The notes below the pieces were generated by a model. It searched no databases, had not been told where the DNA came from, and saw only the letters and a list, made by a program, of their open reading frames with translations. Of a stretch of 45,892 nt of DNA, positions 25,906-32,657 are shown one piece after another. The stretch's first letter is position 1. Every line of letters begins with the position of its first letter. The stretch is taken from assembly GCF_000964525.1 (NCBI RefSeq), contig NZ_BAZG01000017.1:1-45892 (forward strand), in the 5' to 3' direction. A program made the translations under genes and the position numbers. This stretch comes from Anaeromyxobacter sp. PSR-1 (GTDB lineage Bacteria; Myxococcota; Myxococcia; Myxococcales; Anaeromyxobacteraceae).

Positions 25906-26454
25906 ATGCTGAACGTGATCGGAAAGCGGGCGGCGCCCGCGGACGCGGTGGACCTCCTGCTCGAGTGCCACGACCGCATCCGGCAGTTCCTGGCGCTCGG
26001 GCGCCGGGTGGCCGAGGCGCGGCCGGACCAGCTCGCGGAGGTGCCAGAGGCGGCGACGCGGGTGCGCCGCTACTTCACGCAGGCGCTGCCGCTGCACGCG
26101 CAGGACGAGGAGGAGTCGATCCTGCCGCGGCTGCGCGGGCGCGAGGCCGAGGTGGACGCCGCGCTCACGTCGATGGCCCACGAGCACGCCGAGCACGAGG
26201 AGCCCCTGGGCCGGCTGGTCGCGGCCTGCGAGGCGGTCGCCCGCGACCCGTCGCGCCACGCGGCGCTCGCCGGCGCGATGGCCGCCGCGGTGGGCGAGCT
26301 GGAGCGCCACTTCGACCTCCACCTGCGACGCGAGGAGGAGATCATCTTCCCCGCCATGCGGCGGCTGCTGGCCGGCGCGATCGACGCGGAGATCGTCCGC
26401 GAGATCCGCGCGCGGCGCGGGGTCGCCGAGGCCTCCGGGCAGACGACGCCCTGA
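25906..26454 (+). CDS. Hemerythrin-like HHE-domain protein
   Basis: The 182-residue helical protein carries a hemerythrin HHE cation-binding domain. Likely di-iron ligands are seen in LLLECHDRIRQ, LPLHAQDEEESILP, MAHEHAEHEEPLG and HFDLHLRREEEIIFPAM, in the right order for a four-helix bundle. Such proteins bind oxygen or nitric oxide, or repair iron-sulfur centres. It starts two bases after the PAS gene. Being divergent from the nitrate reductase operon, it could handle NO or O2 during nitrate respiration; that is inference. It meets the acyltransferase gene tail to tail with a two-base gap. Confidence 0.87.
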   Translation: MLNVIGKRAAPADAVDLLLECHDRIRQFLALGRRVAEARPDQLAEVPEAATRVRRYFTQALPLHAQDEEESILPRLRGREAEVDAALTSMAHEHAEHEEPLGRLVAACEAVARDPSRHAALAGAMAAAVGELERHFDLHLRREEEIIFPAMRRLLAGAIDAEIVREIRARRGVAEASGQTTP

Positions 26455-26456
26455 GC

Positions 26457-27074
26457 TCAGGGGGTGGCGCCGGGGCGGAAGCGGATGTCGCTCGCCTGCG
26501 TGGGGTGGCGTCCGATCTTGCCGGCGTAGGCGGCCCGGATCCCCTCGAGGTCGGTCGCCTCGTCGCCGGTCAGGTCGAGGTACCGCGCCAGGCCGATGGT
26601 CCGGGTCCGGTAGTCGATGAACGCGAGCCCGACCGGAACGCGCGCGGCGAGCGCCAGCCGGTAGAAGCCGGACTTCCAGTGATCCGTGCGCGCGCGTGTG
26701 CCCTCCGGCGCGAGCGCGAGCCACATCCACGGGGCCTCCGCCAGCTCGCGGCCGAGCTGCGCGAGGAAGCCGGCGGGTGCGCGCCGATCCACGGGGATGC
26801 CGCCCATCCGCCGGAGCAGGGCGCCGAACGGCGGACGGAACAGCGAGTGCTTCCCCACCCATCGCACCGGCAGCGCCGTCGCGAGCTTCGCGAGGTACCC
26901 GAGCACGAAGTCCCAGTTGGACGTGTGCGGGTAGACGACGATCACGCAGCGCGGGGTGGACGGCCAGGGCACGTCCACGCGCCACCCGGCGGCGTGGAGG
27001 ATGACCTGGGCGCAGCGCTGGACGAGCGACGGGTGAGCGGGCGGGCGCGGAGCGGCGGAAGGAGAGCCGGGCAT
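26457..27074 (-). CDS. PlsC-type 1-acyl-glycerol-3-phosphate acyltransferase family protein
   Basis: The 205-residue protein has the acyltransferase box HTSNWD (50-55, HX4D) and the second motif PEGTR (123-127), which binds glycerol phosphate in PlsC. It lacks a clear N-terminal membrane anchor. The sequence around the box resembles short PlsC-like proteins that take acyl-CoA or acyl-ACP to lipid or polyol acceptors. TAGCAT lies eight bases before the ATG with no ribosome site, suggesting a leaderless message. The gene is transcribed away from the bactofilin gene's 3' end and converges on the hemerythrin gene. Confidence 0.82.
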   Translation of the reverse strand: MPGSPSAAPRPPAHPSLVQRCAQVILHAAGWRVDVPWPSTPRCVIVVYPHTSNWDFVLGYLAKLATALPVRWVGKHSLFRPPFGALLRRMGGIPVDRRAPAGFLAQLGRELAEAPWMWLALAPEGTRARTDHWKSGFYRLALAARVPVGLAFIDYRTRTIGLARYLDLTGDEATDLEGIRAAYAGKIGRHPTQASDIRFRPGATP

Positions 27075-27082
27075 TCGCCCGG

Positions 27083-27088
27083 ATGCTA
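27083..27088 (-). promoter_or_regulatory. -10-like TAGCAT placed for leaderless transcription of the acyltransferase
   Basis: Reading on the minus strand, TG-TAGCAT is followed by eight bases and then the ATG at 27074. The TG just upstream gives an extended -10. No Shine-Dalgarno sequence is present. Confidence 0.35.
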
Positions 27089-27110
27089 CACCGGGGGCCC
27101 GGCCGAGCGC

Positions 27111-27527
27111 CTACGGCGTGCCCGCCGGCGGCGGCACCGGCTTCACCGCCCCGCCGCCGCGCTCTCCGCCGGCGCCCGGCATGCGGGTCGAGCCCTGGAA
27201 CACGACGCCCTTCTCGATGGAGAGCGAGGGGGTCTCGATGTCGCCGCGGACCCGGGCCGTGTGGTGCAGCTCGACCGAGGTCTTCGCCTTGATGTCGCCG
27301 TTCACCTCGCCGTGGACGATGACCGTGCCGCAGGTGATCTGCGCGTCGATGCGGGCCTGCTCGCCGACCACCAGGACGTCCTCGGTGGTGATCGAGCCCG
27401 TGAACTTCGCGTCGATGCGGACGGTGCCGGCGAAGGTGAGCTTGCCGTCGAACTCGACCCCCTTGCCCAGCAGCAGGTCTCCGGCCGGCGCCTGCATGGG
27501 GTCGTCGCGCTTCTGGATCATGGCCAT
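27111..27527 (-). CDS. bac: Bactofilin family cytoskeletal protein
   Basis: The 138-residue product is a bactofilin (formerly DUF583). A short polar N-terminus precedes a regular beta-helix of about residues 20-112 with turns such as GKGVEFDGKLTF, RIDAKFTGSI, QARIDAQITCG and HGEVNGDIKA. The tail is Gly/Pro-rich. Bactofilins polymerise without nucleotide into filaments that organise cell shape, chromosome positioning and polar complexes; myxobacteria carry several. ATG at 27527 has AGGAGAG nine bases upstream. The frame is open to 27719, but that extension starts inside a dispersed repeat and is not believed. Confidence 0.9.
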   Translation of the reverse strand: MAMIQKRDDPMQAPAGDLLLGKGVEFDGKLTFAGTVRIDAKFTGSITTEDVLVVGEQARIDAQITCGTVIVHGEVNGDIKAKTSVELHHTARVRGDIETPSLSIEKGVVFQGSTRMPGAGGERGGGAVKPVPPPAGTP

Positions 27528-27703
27528 GGGTGGTGCTCTCCTGACGCGGTCGGTCGGCCGGGTCCACCCGGCCGCGCTGTGAGTTAGGCACCCGCCGTCA
27601 CCGCGGCCAGCGGCGAACCCCGAAGCAGGCGAGGCCCCGCCCGGCGCCTGGCGCAAGCGCGGGAGTGCGCCGCCACCCCGTTCGGCTAGACTGTCCGCCA
27701 CCA

Positions 27704-27748
27704 CCCGACCCAGAGTCATTTCGCCGGACCACCCGACCCAGAGTCATT
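27704..27748 (-). repeat. Dispersed GACTCTGGGTCGGG repeat, cluster 2 (direct tandem)
   Basis: Two exact copies in reverse orientation (27704-27720 and 27732-27748) share a 20-bp identity that includes the CCA before the core, with a 28-bp period. They lie in the divergent region between the bactofilin gene and a small Cys-rich protein gene. Confidence 0.92.
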
Positions 27749-27807
27749 CTCCCGCCCGCGACCTGCGGCGGGCGGCCCTGCCGGGTGGACCGTTCGACGG
27801 AGGGGGC

Positions 27808-28038
27808 TTGAGCTCCTGGAGCTGCCGCTACGAGCTGAAGGGAATCTGCAAGAAGGTCGCGGGCGCGTACTGCCGCCCCGGGATAAAGGGCTGCATCCTG
27901 GTCGGGAAAGTGAAGTTCCAGGACGGCCAGGTGCCTGCCCCCGTCTGGCCGCCCGGGGCAGGGCCCGGAAACGCCCCGGCTGACGCAGCGGGATCGGAAC
28001 CCGAGGCCGCGAGCGTGCCCGAGGACCCGGAGCCCTGA
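27808..28038 (+). CDS. Small four-cysteine protein of unknown function
   Basis: This 76-residue protein has a compact N-terminal half with C6, C14, C22 and C29 (WSCRYELKGICKK, YCRPGIKGC), which could bind one metal ion, followed by a Pro/Ala/Glu-rich tail. Similar small CxYxxxGxCxKx...CxPGxxGC proteins occur in related bacteria, but I know no function. The start is TTG at 27808, supported by GGAGGGGG directly upstream. A short hairpin (AGCTCC/GGAGCT) overlaps the start. It lies downstream of repeat cluster 2 and is convergent with the lipoprotein gene. Confidence 0.6.
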   Translation: MSSWSCRYELKGICKKVAGAYCRPGIKGCILVGKVKFQDGQVPAPVWPPGAGPGNAPADAAGSEPEAASVPEDPEP

Positions 28039-28062
28039 CCCGGTGCGCGCGATGCGCGCGTC

Positions 28063-28476
28063 TCAGGGGGCAGTGCGGGGGGACGCTTCGCTCGGCGGCG
28101 GCGCCACCGTTCCGGTGGCCGGCGACACGCCGGCGCGCACGGGCGGCGGCACCTGCCCGCCATCCTTCTCGCGGGTCATGCCTCGGACCGAGACCGGCAC
28201 GCACCGCATCCCGCCGCCCGGCGCCTCCTGGCACACCTGCTCCGCCGCGGCCGCCTCGCACATGCCGTTCACGGGGTTGCAGACCGTGCCGCCGGTGCAG
28301 GTCGCATAGCATCCACCGCCGGCGCGCTGCCCTGCCGCCACGCCGAGCGCGAGGCTCGTGTTCACGGCTGCGGCCCCGAGCGTGTACGGCGCGGACGAGG
28401 AGCACGCCGCGAGCGCCGCGGCGGCGGTGGCGAGGGCAGTCAGGCCGATCCGCGGGAGGTGGGAGGCGAGGCGCAT
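28063..28476 (-). CDS. Cysteine-rich lipoprotein of unknown function
   Basis: The 137-residue product has a lipoprotein signal ending ALAAC (C25), a short glycine/alanine segment (about 33-50) and a Cys-rich core (CYATCTGGTVCNPVNGMC and CQEAPGGGMRC) resembling small EGF-like disulfide modules. The C-terminal 40 residues are Pro-rich. It is expected at the outer or inner membrane facing the periplasm. I do not recognise the family. The ATG at 28476 has no ribosome site but follows TACGCT by six bases, as in other leaderless candidates here. It is divergent from the RlmA-type gene with only 57 bases between the starts. Confidence 0.65.
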   Translation of the reverse strand: MRLASHLPRIGLTALATAAAALAACSSSAPYTLGAAAVNTSLALGVAAGQRAGGGCYATCTGGTVCNPVNGMCEAAAAEQVCQEAPGGGMRCVPVSVRGMTREKDGGQVPPPVRAGVSPATGTVAPPPSEASPRTAP

Positions 28477-28482
28477 ACGAGA

Positions 28483-28488
28483 AGCGTA
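28483..28488 (-). promoter_or_regulatory. -10-like TACGCT placed for leaderless transcription of the lipoprotein
   Basis: On the minus strand TACGCT is followed by six bases and the ATG at 28476. Evidence is positional only. Confidence 0.3.
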
Positions 28489-28518
28489 GCGCGTCGGGGC
28501 GCCGGGGTGGGATTCGCG

Positions 28519-28524
28519 TATCAT
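28519..28524 (+). promoter_or_regulatory. -10-like TATCAT placed for near-leaderless transcription of the rlmA-like gene
   Basis: TATCAT is followed by nine bases and the GTG at 28534. No ribosome-binding site lies between them. Confidence 0.35.
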
Positions 28525-28533
28525 CCGCGACCC

Positions 28534-29379
28534 GTGCTCCCCGAGGTCCTCCGACACCTGCGCTGCCCGGTCTGCGGGGCGCCGCTCGCCGCGGCTCCGG
28601 GCGCCGTGCGCTGTCCGGCGGGGCACGCGTTCGATCTCGCACGCCAGGGCTACGTGAACCTGCTCCGCGGCCGCTCGCCGGGAACCGGCGACGACGCTGC
28701 CATGGTGGCCGCCCGCGAGACGTTCCTCGGGGCGGGGCACTTCGCGCCTCTCGGGGCCGCGCTCGCTCGGGCGGCGGAGGGGCACGCCGGGCGCGACGGT
28801 CTGGTGGTGGAGGTCGGCGCGGGCACGGGACATCACCTCCGCTCCGTGCTCGAGGCGCTTCCGGATCGGTTCGGGCTCGCGCTGGATCTCTCCCGCCACG
28901 CGGCGCGGCGGGCGGCGCGGGCGCACCCGCGCCTGGCCGCGGTCGTCGCCGACGCATGGGAGCGGCTGCCCGTCGCGGATGCATGCGCCGCGCTGGTGCT
29001 CGACGTCTTCGCCCCACGCAACGCCGCCGAGTTCCGGCGCGTGCTGGCGCCGGACGGCGCGCTGCTGCTCGTCACGCCCGCGCCCGCGCACCTCGCCGAG
29101 CTGCGCGGGCCGCTCGGGCTGCTCGAGGTCGATCCCGACAAGGCGCGACGGGTGTCGGAGGCGCTGGAGGGCCGGTTCGCGCTCGCTTCGTCGGAGTCGC
29201 TCGCCTGGACGCTCTCGCTCGCGCGTGAGGACGTGGTCGCCGCTGCGCGGATGGGCCCGTCCGCCCACCACACCGCCGCGGACGTCCTCGCCGCACGCGT
29301 CGCGGCGCTCGAGGAACCGGTGCGCGTGACTGCCGCCGTCCAGGTGCAGGTGTACCGGCCCACGCCGAACGCGGCCTGA
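28534..29379 (+). CDS. rlmA: RlmA-type 23S rRNA (guanine-N1)-methyltransferase
   Basis: The 281-residue protein begins with a zinc finger (C11, C14, C27, H31) followed by FDLARQGYVNLL, the hallmark of RlmA/RrmA. The segment GDDAAMVAARETFLGAGHFAPL and the SAM-binding VVEVGAGTGHH complete the family pattern. RlmA methylates N1 of a guanine in helix 35 of 23S rRNA (G745 in Escherichia coli; the paralogue TlrB modifies G748 and gives tylosin resistance). The GTG start at 28534 places the zinc finger at the usual distance from the N-terminus. It ends convergent with the RAYT-like gene across a hairpin. Confidence 0.87.
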   Translation: MLPEVLRHLRCPVCGAPLAAAPGAVRCPAGHAFDLARQGYVNLLRGRSPGTGDDAAMVAARETFLGAGHFAPLGAALARAAEGHAGRDGLVVEVGAGTGHHLRSVLEALPDRFGLALDLSRHAARRAARAHPRLAAVVADAWERLPVADACAALVLDVFAPRNAAEFRRVLAPDGALLLVTPAPAHLAELRGPLGLLEVDPDKARRVSEALEGRFALASSESLAWTLSLAREDVVAAARMGPSAHHTAADVLAARVAALEEPVRVTAAVQVQVYRPTPNAA

Positions 29380-29405
29380 TGCGGCGCATGCCCGGAGCCC
29401 GCATC
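29378..29405. terminator. Hairpin between convergent rlmA-like and RAYT-like genes
   Basis: GATGCGG (29378-29384) and CCGCATC (29399-29405) form a perfect 7-bp stem with a 14-base loop, starting inside the rlmA stop codon. It could be a bidirectional terminator or a right-end structure of the RAYT unit. Confidence 0.45.
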
Positions 29406-29411
29406 GGCGCG

Positions 29412-30299
29412 CTAGGAAGGTGCCTCGCAGCGTACGCCGTGCATGACGCGGAGCAGGTAGGTGCCGGCCGGGAACAGCGCGTCGCGCACCCCGGCGCTGA
29501 AGCGCGCTCGCGCGTCGTGATAGGCGCTCTGGAACGACCGGAGTCGGGCGAGCGCCTCCATCCGTCTCCATCGGTCGCGCGCGGCGACCCGCGGGCTCAG
29601 GTTTCGGCGCGGCTCGTGCGTCCTGGGGGAGGCGGTCGGGTCCTGCGTGAGCACGCGCTGGATCCCGAGGAATCCCCGCCCGCTGGACGACACCGCCGCG
29701 CGAGCTTCCTCCTCGCGCGCCGCGAGCTCCGCATGGACCTGCGTGAGGTACTCGTCCCCGGCGAAGCCTGGCGGCGGGGTGAGCGTGAGCTGGGCGGACT
29801 CGGGCATGGGCCCCTCGGCGCGGAAGAACGCGGGCCGCTCGAAGACCATCGTCGTCCCGATGTGCTCGGGGGCCAGCCACAGGCCCGGCCACTCGCGCGC
29901 CGAACGCACCAGCCCGGCCTTCACCGGGTTGGCGAGCGCGTACGCCGTCTCCCGCACGACGCTCTCGGCAGTCTCGAGCTGGACGGCGCTATAGCTGGAC
30001 GGGGCCCAGAACGACTCCCAGCGGCCGAGGGACGCGTTGAGCGCGCGCGCGACCAGCGCCCAGAGGTACTGCGAGAACTCGGGGAGGCGTGCTTCGGGGT
30101 CGGTGAGCACGAGGTGCACGTGGCTCGACATGACGACGCACGTGTGGATGCGGACGCCGGTTCGAGCCGCGGCGACCGAGAGCACGTAGCCGAACAGGGC
30201 GTTCGTCTCGGGCGAAGGGCGGAGCAGGAACTGGCGCTGCGTGCAGCGCCGCGTGACGAAGTACGTCTTCCCAGGGCAGATCTGGCGGGGCGCGGTCAT
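29412..30299 (-). CDS. RAYT-like protein (REP-associated tyrosine transposase, Y1/IS200-like domain)
   Basis: The 295-residue protein has an IS200-like Y1 transposase domain in residues 1-140: YFVTRRCTQRQFLL (strand 1), GVRIHTCVVMSSHVHLVLTDP with the HUH metal motif H60-V61-H62, and YALANPVKAGLV (120-131), the counterpart of the Y-x-x-x-N-P-x-x-A-G-L-V motif of RAYTs. The helix that normally carries the catalytic Tyr reads FSQYLWALVARALNASLGR; Tyr78 is the only tyrosine, about ten residues earlier than expected from N88, so catalysis is uncertain. The C-terminal half (about 150-295) is extra. RAYTs are single-copy genes that mobilise REP repeats. A repeat copy and two hairpins precede it. Its codon bias looks slightly weaker than that of its neighbours. 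Confidence 0.82.
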   Translation of the reverse strand: MTAPRQICPGKTYFVTRRCTQRQFLLRPSPETNALFGYVLSVAAARTGVRIHTCVVMSSHVHLVLTDPEARLPEFSQYLWALVARALNASLGRWESFWAPSSYSAVQLETAESVVRETAYALANPVKAGLVRSAREWPGLWLAPEHIGTTMVFERPAFFRAEGPMPESAQLTLTPPPGFAGDEYLTQVHAELAAREEEARAAVSSSGRGFLGIQRVLTQDPTASPRTHEPRRNLSPRVAARDRWRRMEALARLRSFQSAYHDARARFSAGVRDALFPAGTYLLRVMHGVRCEAPS

Positions 30300-30310
30300 G
30301 AGGCGTCGCC

Positions 30311-30331
30311 CGTGGCACCGGGCGTGCCACG
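30311..30331. other. Perfect hairpin just upstream of the RAYT-like gene
   Basis: CGTGGCAC (30311-30318) pairs with GTGCCACG (30324-30331) around a 5-base loop, 12 bases from the RAYT start codon. It may be a leader structure or a left-end recognition hairpin of the kind used by IS200-type proteins. Confidence 0.5.
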
Positions 30332-30358
30332 CGAGAACGCCGTACTGGAGCGATGCGC

Positions 30359-30393
30359 GACGCGGGGAATGGTCCGCGCGACGGACCCGCGTC
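30359..30393. other. Compound stem-loop between repeat copy and RAYT-like gene
   Basis: Outer arms GACGCG (30359-30364) / CGCGTC (30388-30393) enclose inner arms GGTCCG (30371-30376) / CGGACC (30382-30387), giving a 12-bp stem with one 6-base bulge and a 5-base loop. It lies between the dispersed repeat (30401) and the RAYT-like gene. Confidence 0.5.
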
Positions 30394-30400
30394 CGCGAAA

Positions 30401-30417
30401 AACTACTCTGGGTCGGG
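30401..30417 (+). repeat. Dispersed repeat copy beside the RAYT-like gene (cluster 3)
   Basis: AACTACTCTGGGTCGGG matches the repeat consensus except at the positions before ACTCTGGGTCGGG. It overlaps the 3' end of the DUF4032-type gene: on the minus strand it encodes the final D-P-E and the TAG stop. Confidence 0.85.
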
Positions 30418-31632
30418 GGGAGGGGGAGGAGCGGCAGGCGTGGGGGGCGGGAAGCGCCGCAGCCAGTCCTCGAGCGCGGCGTCGAAGCCGACGTCGCGCC
30501 GGGCGCGCTCGGACAGGTACCACTTGTGCTCGAGCAGCTGGCAGTACAGCTCGGCGGGGTCGGTGCCCGGGCGCGGGGCGAGCTTGCGGATCGCGGGCAA
30601 CCATCGCTCGTTCAGCCAGCGGTACGCGGCCACGGCGAGCGCCACGCTCCGGTTCTCGCGGCGGACCAGCGTGGCGCGGAGCTCCTGGATCTCGTTCACC
30701 ATGAGCGCCGCCTGGCGGTCCTCCGTCACGAGCCCGGTGAGCGCGTGCAGGAGGTCGCGGTGGTAGTCGCGGTCGGTGACCACCGCCCGCATGCGGAGGC
30801 GGCTGCCGTCCCCGGTCGCCTCCAGCTTCACCTCTCCGACCGTGAAGCCGAGCGCGTTCAGCGCACGGATGCGCTCGTGGATGCGCCAGCTCTCGCCGGC
30901 GGAGATGATCTCCTCGCGCGTGATCTCGCTCCACAGCCGCTCGTACCGCGCGCGCAGCGCCGCGCCCGTCTCGTACAGCCACGGCGGCGGCGCGAGCCCC
31001 AGCATGGCGGCGACGTCGAGGAGGTCGCCGGTGACGTTCTCCTCCAGGATGTCCACGTCGTGGCGCCGCTGGCCGTCGGAGAGGGGCTCGTGCATCTCCG
31101 CGGTCTCGGCGTCCACGAGGTACGCGCGCAGCTCGCCCGCGTCCCTGCGGAAGAGCGTGTTCGAGAGCGAGCAGTCGCCCCAGTAGAAGCCGGCGAGGTG
31201 GAGCCGGACGAGCAACCCCGCGATCGCGTCGAGCAGGCGCGCCCGGTACGTCTCCAGCCCGGCGTTCTCGAACAGGGTGCGGAAGGGCAGCGACCGGTCG
31301 AGGAACCGCGTGATGAGCACGCTCGCGTCGCCCTCGCCGGTCCGGACGTGGGCGTGCCCCGCGGCGACGACCGCCGGGAGCTCGCGGTCCTCGAGCCAGC
31401 GCAGCGCGCCGTACTCGCGCTCGCCCAGCGCCGGCGGCAGCTCCTTCACGACGTACAGCGCCCGGTCGTACTGGAGGAAGAGCACGTCGTGTCGCGACAC
31501 CCCGCGCGTCACCTCCACGATGCGCGCGCACCGCTCGCCCCAGCGCGCCAGCGGTAGATCCCACGGCAGGTCGAGGAAGTCCGGGTGGCCGGGTCGGACC
31601 TGCAGGCCGACGAGCCCGGGATGGCCGGTCAT
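30403..31632 (-). CDS. DUF4032-like protein with kinase-like fold
   Basis: The 409-residue protein has a protein-kinase/RIO-like core: YVVKELPPALGEREYGALRWL supplies the ATP-binding Lys and an acidic partner, FYWGDCSLSNTLF is a catalytic-loop equivalent (D...N), and YLVDAETAE carries the metal-binding Asp. The C-terminal half matches the layout of DUF4032 proteins, with a conserved RHDVDILEENVTGDLLDV stretch. The natural substrate is unknown. It ends in a proline run followed by D-P-E-stop encoded by a dispersed repeat, so its original C-terminus may have been replaced. The ATG overlaps the panE-like stop (ATGA), implying coupled expression. Confidence 0.75.
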   Translation of the reverse strand: MTGHPGLVGLQVRPGHPDFLDLPWDLPLARWGERCARIVEVTRGVSRHDVLFLQYDRALYVVKELPPALGEREYGALRWLEDRELPAVVAAGHAHVRTGEGDASVLITRFLDRSLPFRTLFENAGLETYRARLLDAIAGLLVRLHLAGFYWGDCSLSNTLFRRDAGELRAYLVDAETAEMHEPLSDGQRRHDVDILEENVTGDLLDVAAMLGLAPPPWLYETGAALRARYERLWSEITREEIISAGESWRIHERIRALNALGFTVGEVKLEATGDGSRLRMRAVVTDRDYHRDLLHALTGLVTEDRQAALMVNEIQELRATLVRRENRSVALAVAAYRWLNERWLPAIRKLAPRPGTDPAELYCQLLEHKWYLSERARRDVGFDAALEDWLRRFPPPTPAAPPPPPDPE

Positions 31633-32567
31633 GGGACGTCCCTCGCGGCGCGCGCGGCCGCGATCGCGTCGAGCGCCGCGATGGCCTGGCCGAGGAACGC
31701 GTTCGCGGGCGTCGCGACCCCGTGCCGGCGGCCGAGCTCGACCACGGTGCCGGCGAAGATCTCCACCTCCGTCTTCCGGCCCGCCTCCACGTCCTGCAGC
31801 ATCGAGGTCTTCCCCGCCGGGGCGAGCCCGCCGATGACCGGAAAGATCCGCTCCACGTCCGCGGGATCCAGTCCGACGCCCTCGTGCCGCGAGACCGCGA
31901 CCACCTCGAGCGCCGCCTCGCGGGCGAGCGCGCGGACCTGCTCGAGCCGGAACGCGCCGTAGGGGGCTCGCAGCAGCGCCGACACCTGGTTCACGCCGAC
32001 GTTCAGCATGAACTTCCACCACTGCTCGCGCCGGATGTCGGCGGCGACCTGGCACGGAATGCCGGCGCGGTCGAGCAGGTCCTTCACGGCGACGACGCGC
32101 GGGTCCGCCGGGTCGTTCGAGGGCGCGCCGAACACGAGCCGGCCGATGTTCTGGTAGCGGACGTGCGTTCCCTCGCGCACCACGTCGTTCCCGACGAGGA
32201 AGGCCGGGAGCACCTTGTCGGCGCCGTAGGCCTCGGCGAGCGTCGCCTCGCTGGAGATCCCGTTCAGCAGCGACACGACGATTGTGCGCGGGCCGACGGC
32301 GCGGCGGGCGTCCTCGACCGCGGCCGCGAGGTCGCCGTGCTTCACGCCGACGAGGAGGAGATCCGCCGGTGCCAGCTCGGACGGCGCCGCGACGCGCGGC
32401 GTGATGCGCCGCCCATTGACGGTGAGGCCCTCGCGCTCCAGGCGCTCACGGCGCGGGCCGTGCGCCACGACCGTCACGCACCCCGGATCCATGGCGTCCA
32501 GCCGCTCGACCGCGGCCGCGCCCACCGCCCCCACGCCACACACCACCACGCTCTCGATGCGCCGCAT
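31629..32567 (-). CDS. Ketopantoate reductase family protein (PanE/ApbA-like)
   Basis: This 312-residue cytoplasmic enzyme has an N-terminal NADP-binding fold with VVVCGVGAVGAAAVERL (GxGxxG) and a C-terminal helical domain with REQWWKFMLNVGVNQVSALL, which holds the catalytic Lys. Later TSMLQDVEAGRKTEVE matches the substrate-binding S-M-x-x-D motif. PanE reduces 2-dehydropantoate to pantoate in coenzyme A synthesis. Many genomes hold PanE paralogues with other substrates, so the exact reaction is not certain. TACGAT lies six bases before the ATG without a ribosome site. It is the first gene of a pair with the kinase-like gene, which it overlaps by four bases. Confidence 0.85.
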   Translation of the reverse strand: MRRIESVVVCGVGAVGAAAVERLDAMDPGCVTVVAHGPRRERLEREGLTVNGRRITPRVAAPSELAPADLLLVGVKHGDLAAAVEDARRAVGPRTIVVSLLNGISSEATLAEAYGADKVLPAFLVGNDVVREGTHVRYQNIGRLVFGAPSNDPADPRVVAVKDLLDRAGIPCQVAADIRREQWWKFMLNVGVNQVSALLRAPYGAFRLEQVRALAREAALEVVAVSRHEGVGLDPADVERIFPVIGGLAPAGKTSMLQDVEAGRKTEVEIFAGTVVELGRRHGVATPANAFLGQAIAALDAIAAARAARDVP

Positions 32568-32573
32568 GCGTGC

Positions 32574-32579
32574 ATCGTA
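32574..32579 (-). promoter_or_regulatory. -10-like TACGAT placed for leaderless transcription of the panE-like gene
   Basis: On the minus strand TACGAT is followed by six bases and the ATG at 32567. No Shine-Dalgarno sequence is present. Confidence 0.35.
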
Positions 32580-32657
32580 ACCGCGAAGGTCGCCCCGCGC
32601 GGCGGTTCCCACACGGAAGCGCGGCACCTCGCCGCCTCCCGCGGTATCCATCGCGGC

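Noticed and set aside
27528-27719. Upstream extension of the bactofilin frame starting M-T-L-G-R
   Set aside because: The ATG is inside a dispersed repeat copy and the extension has no bactofilin character; a good ribosome site precedes 27527.
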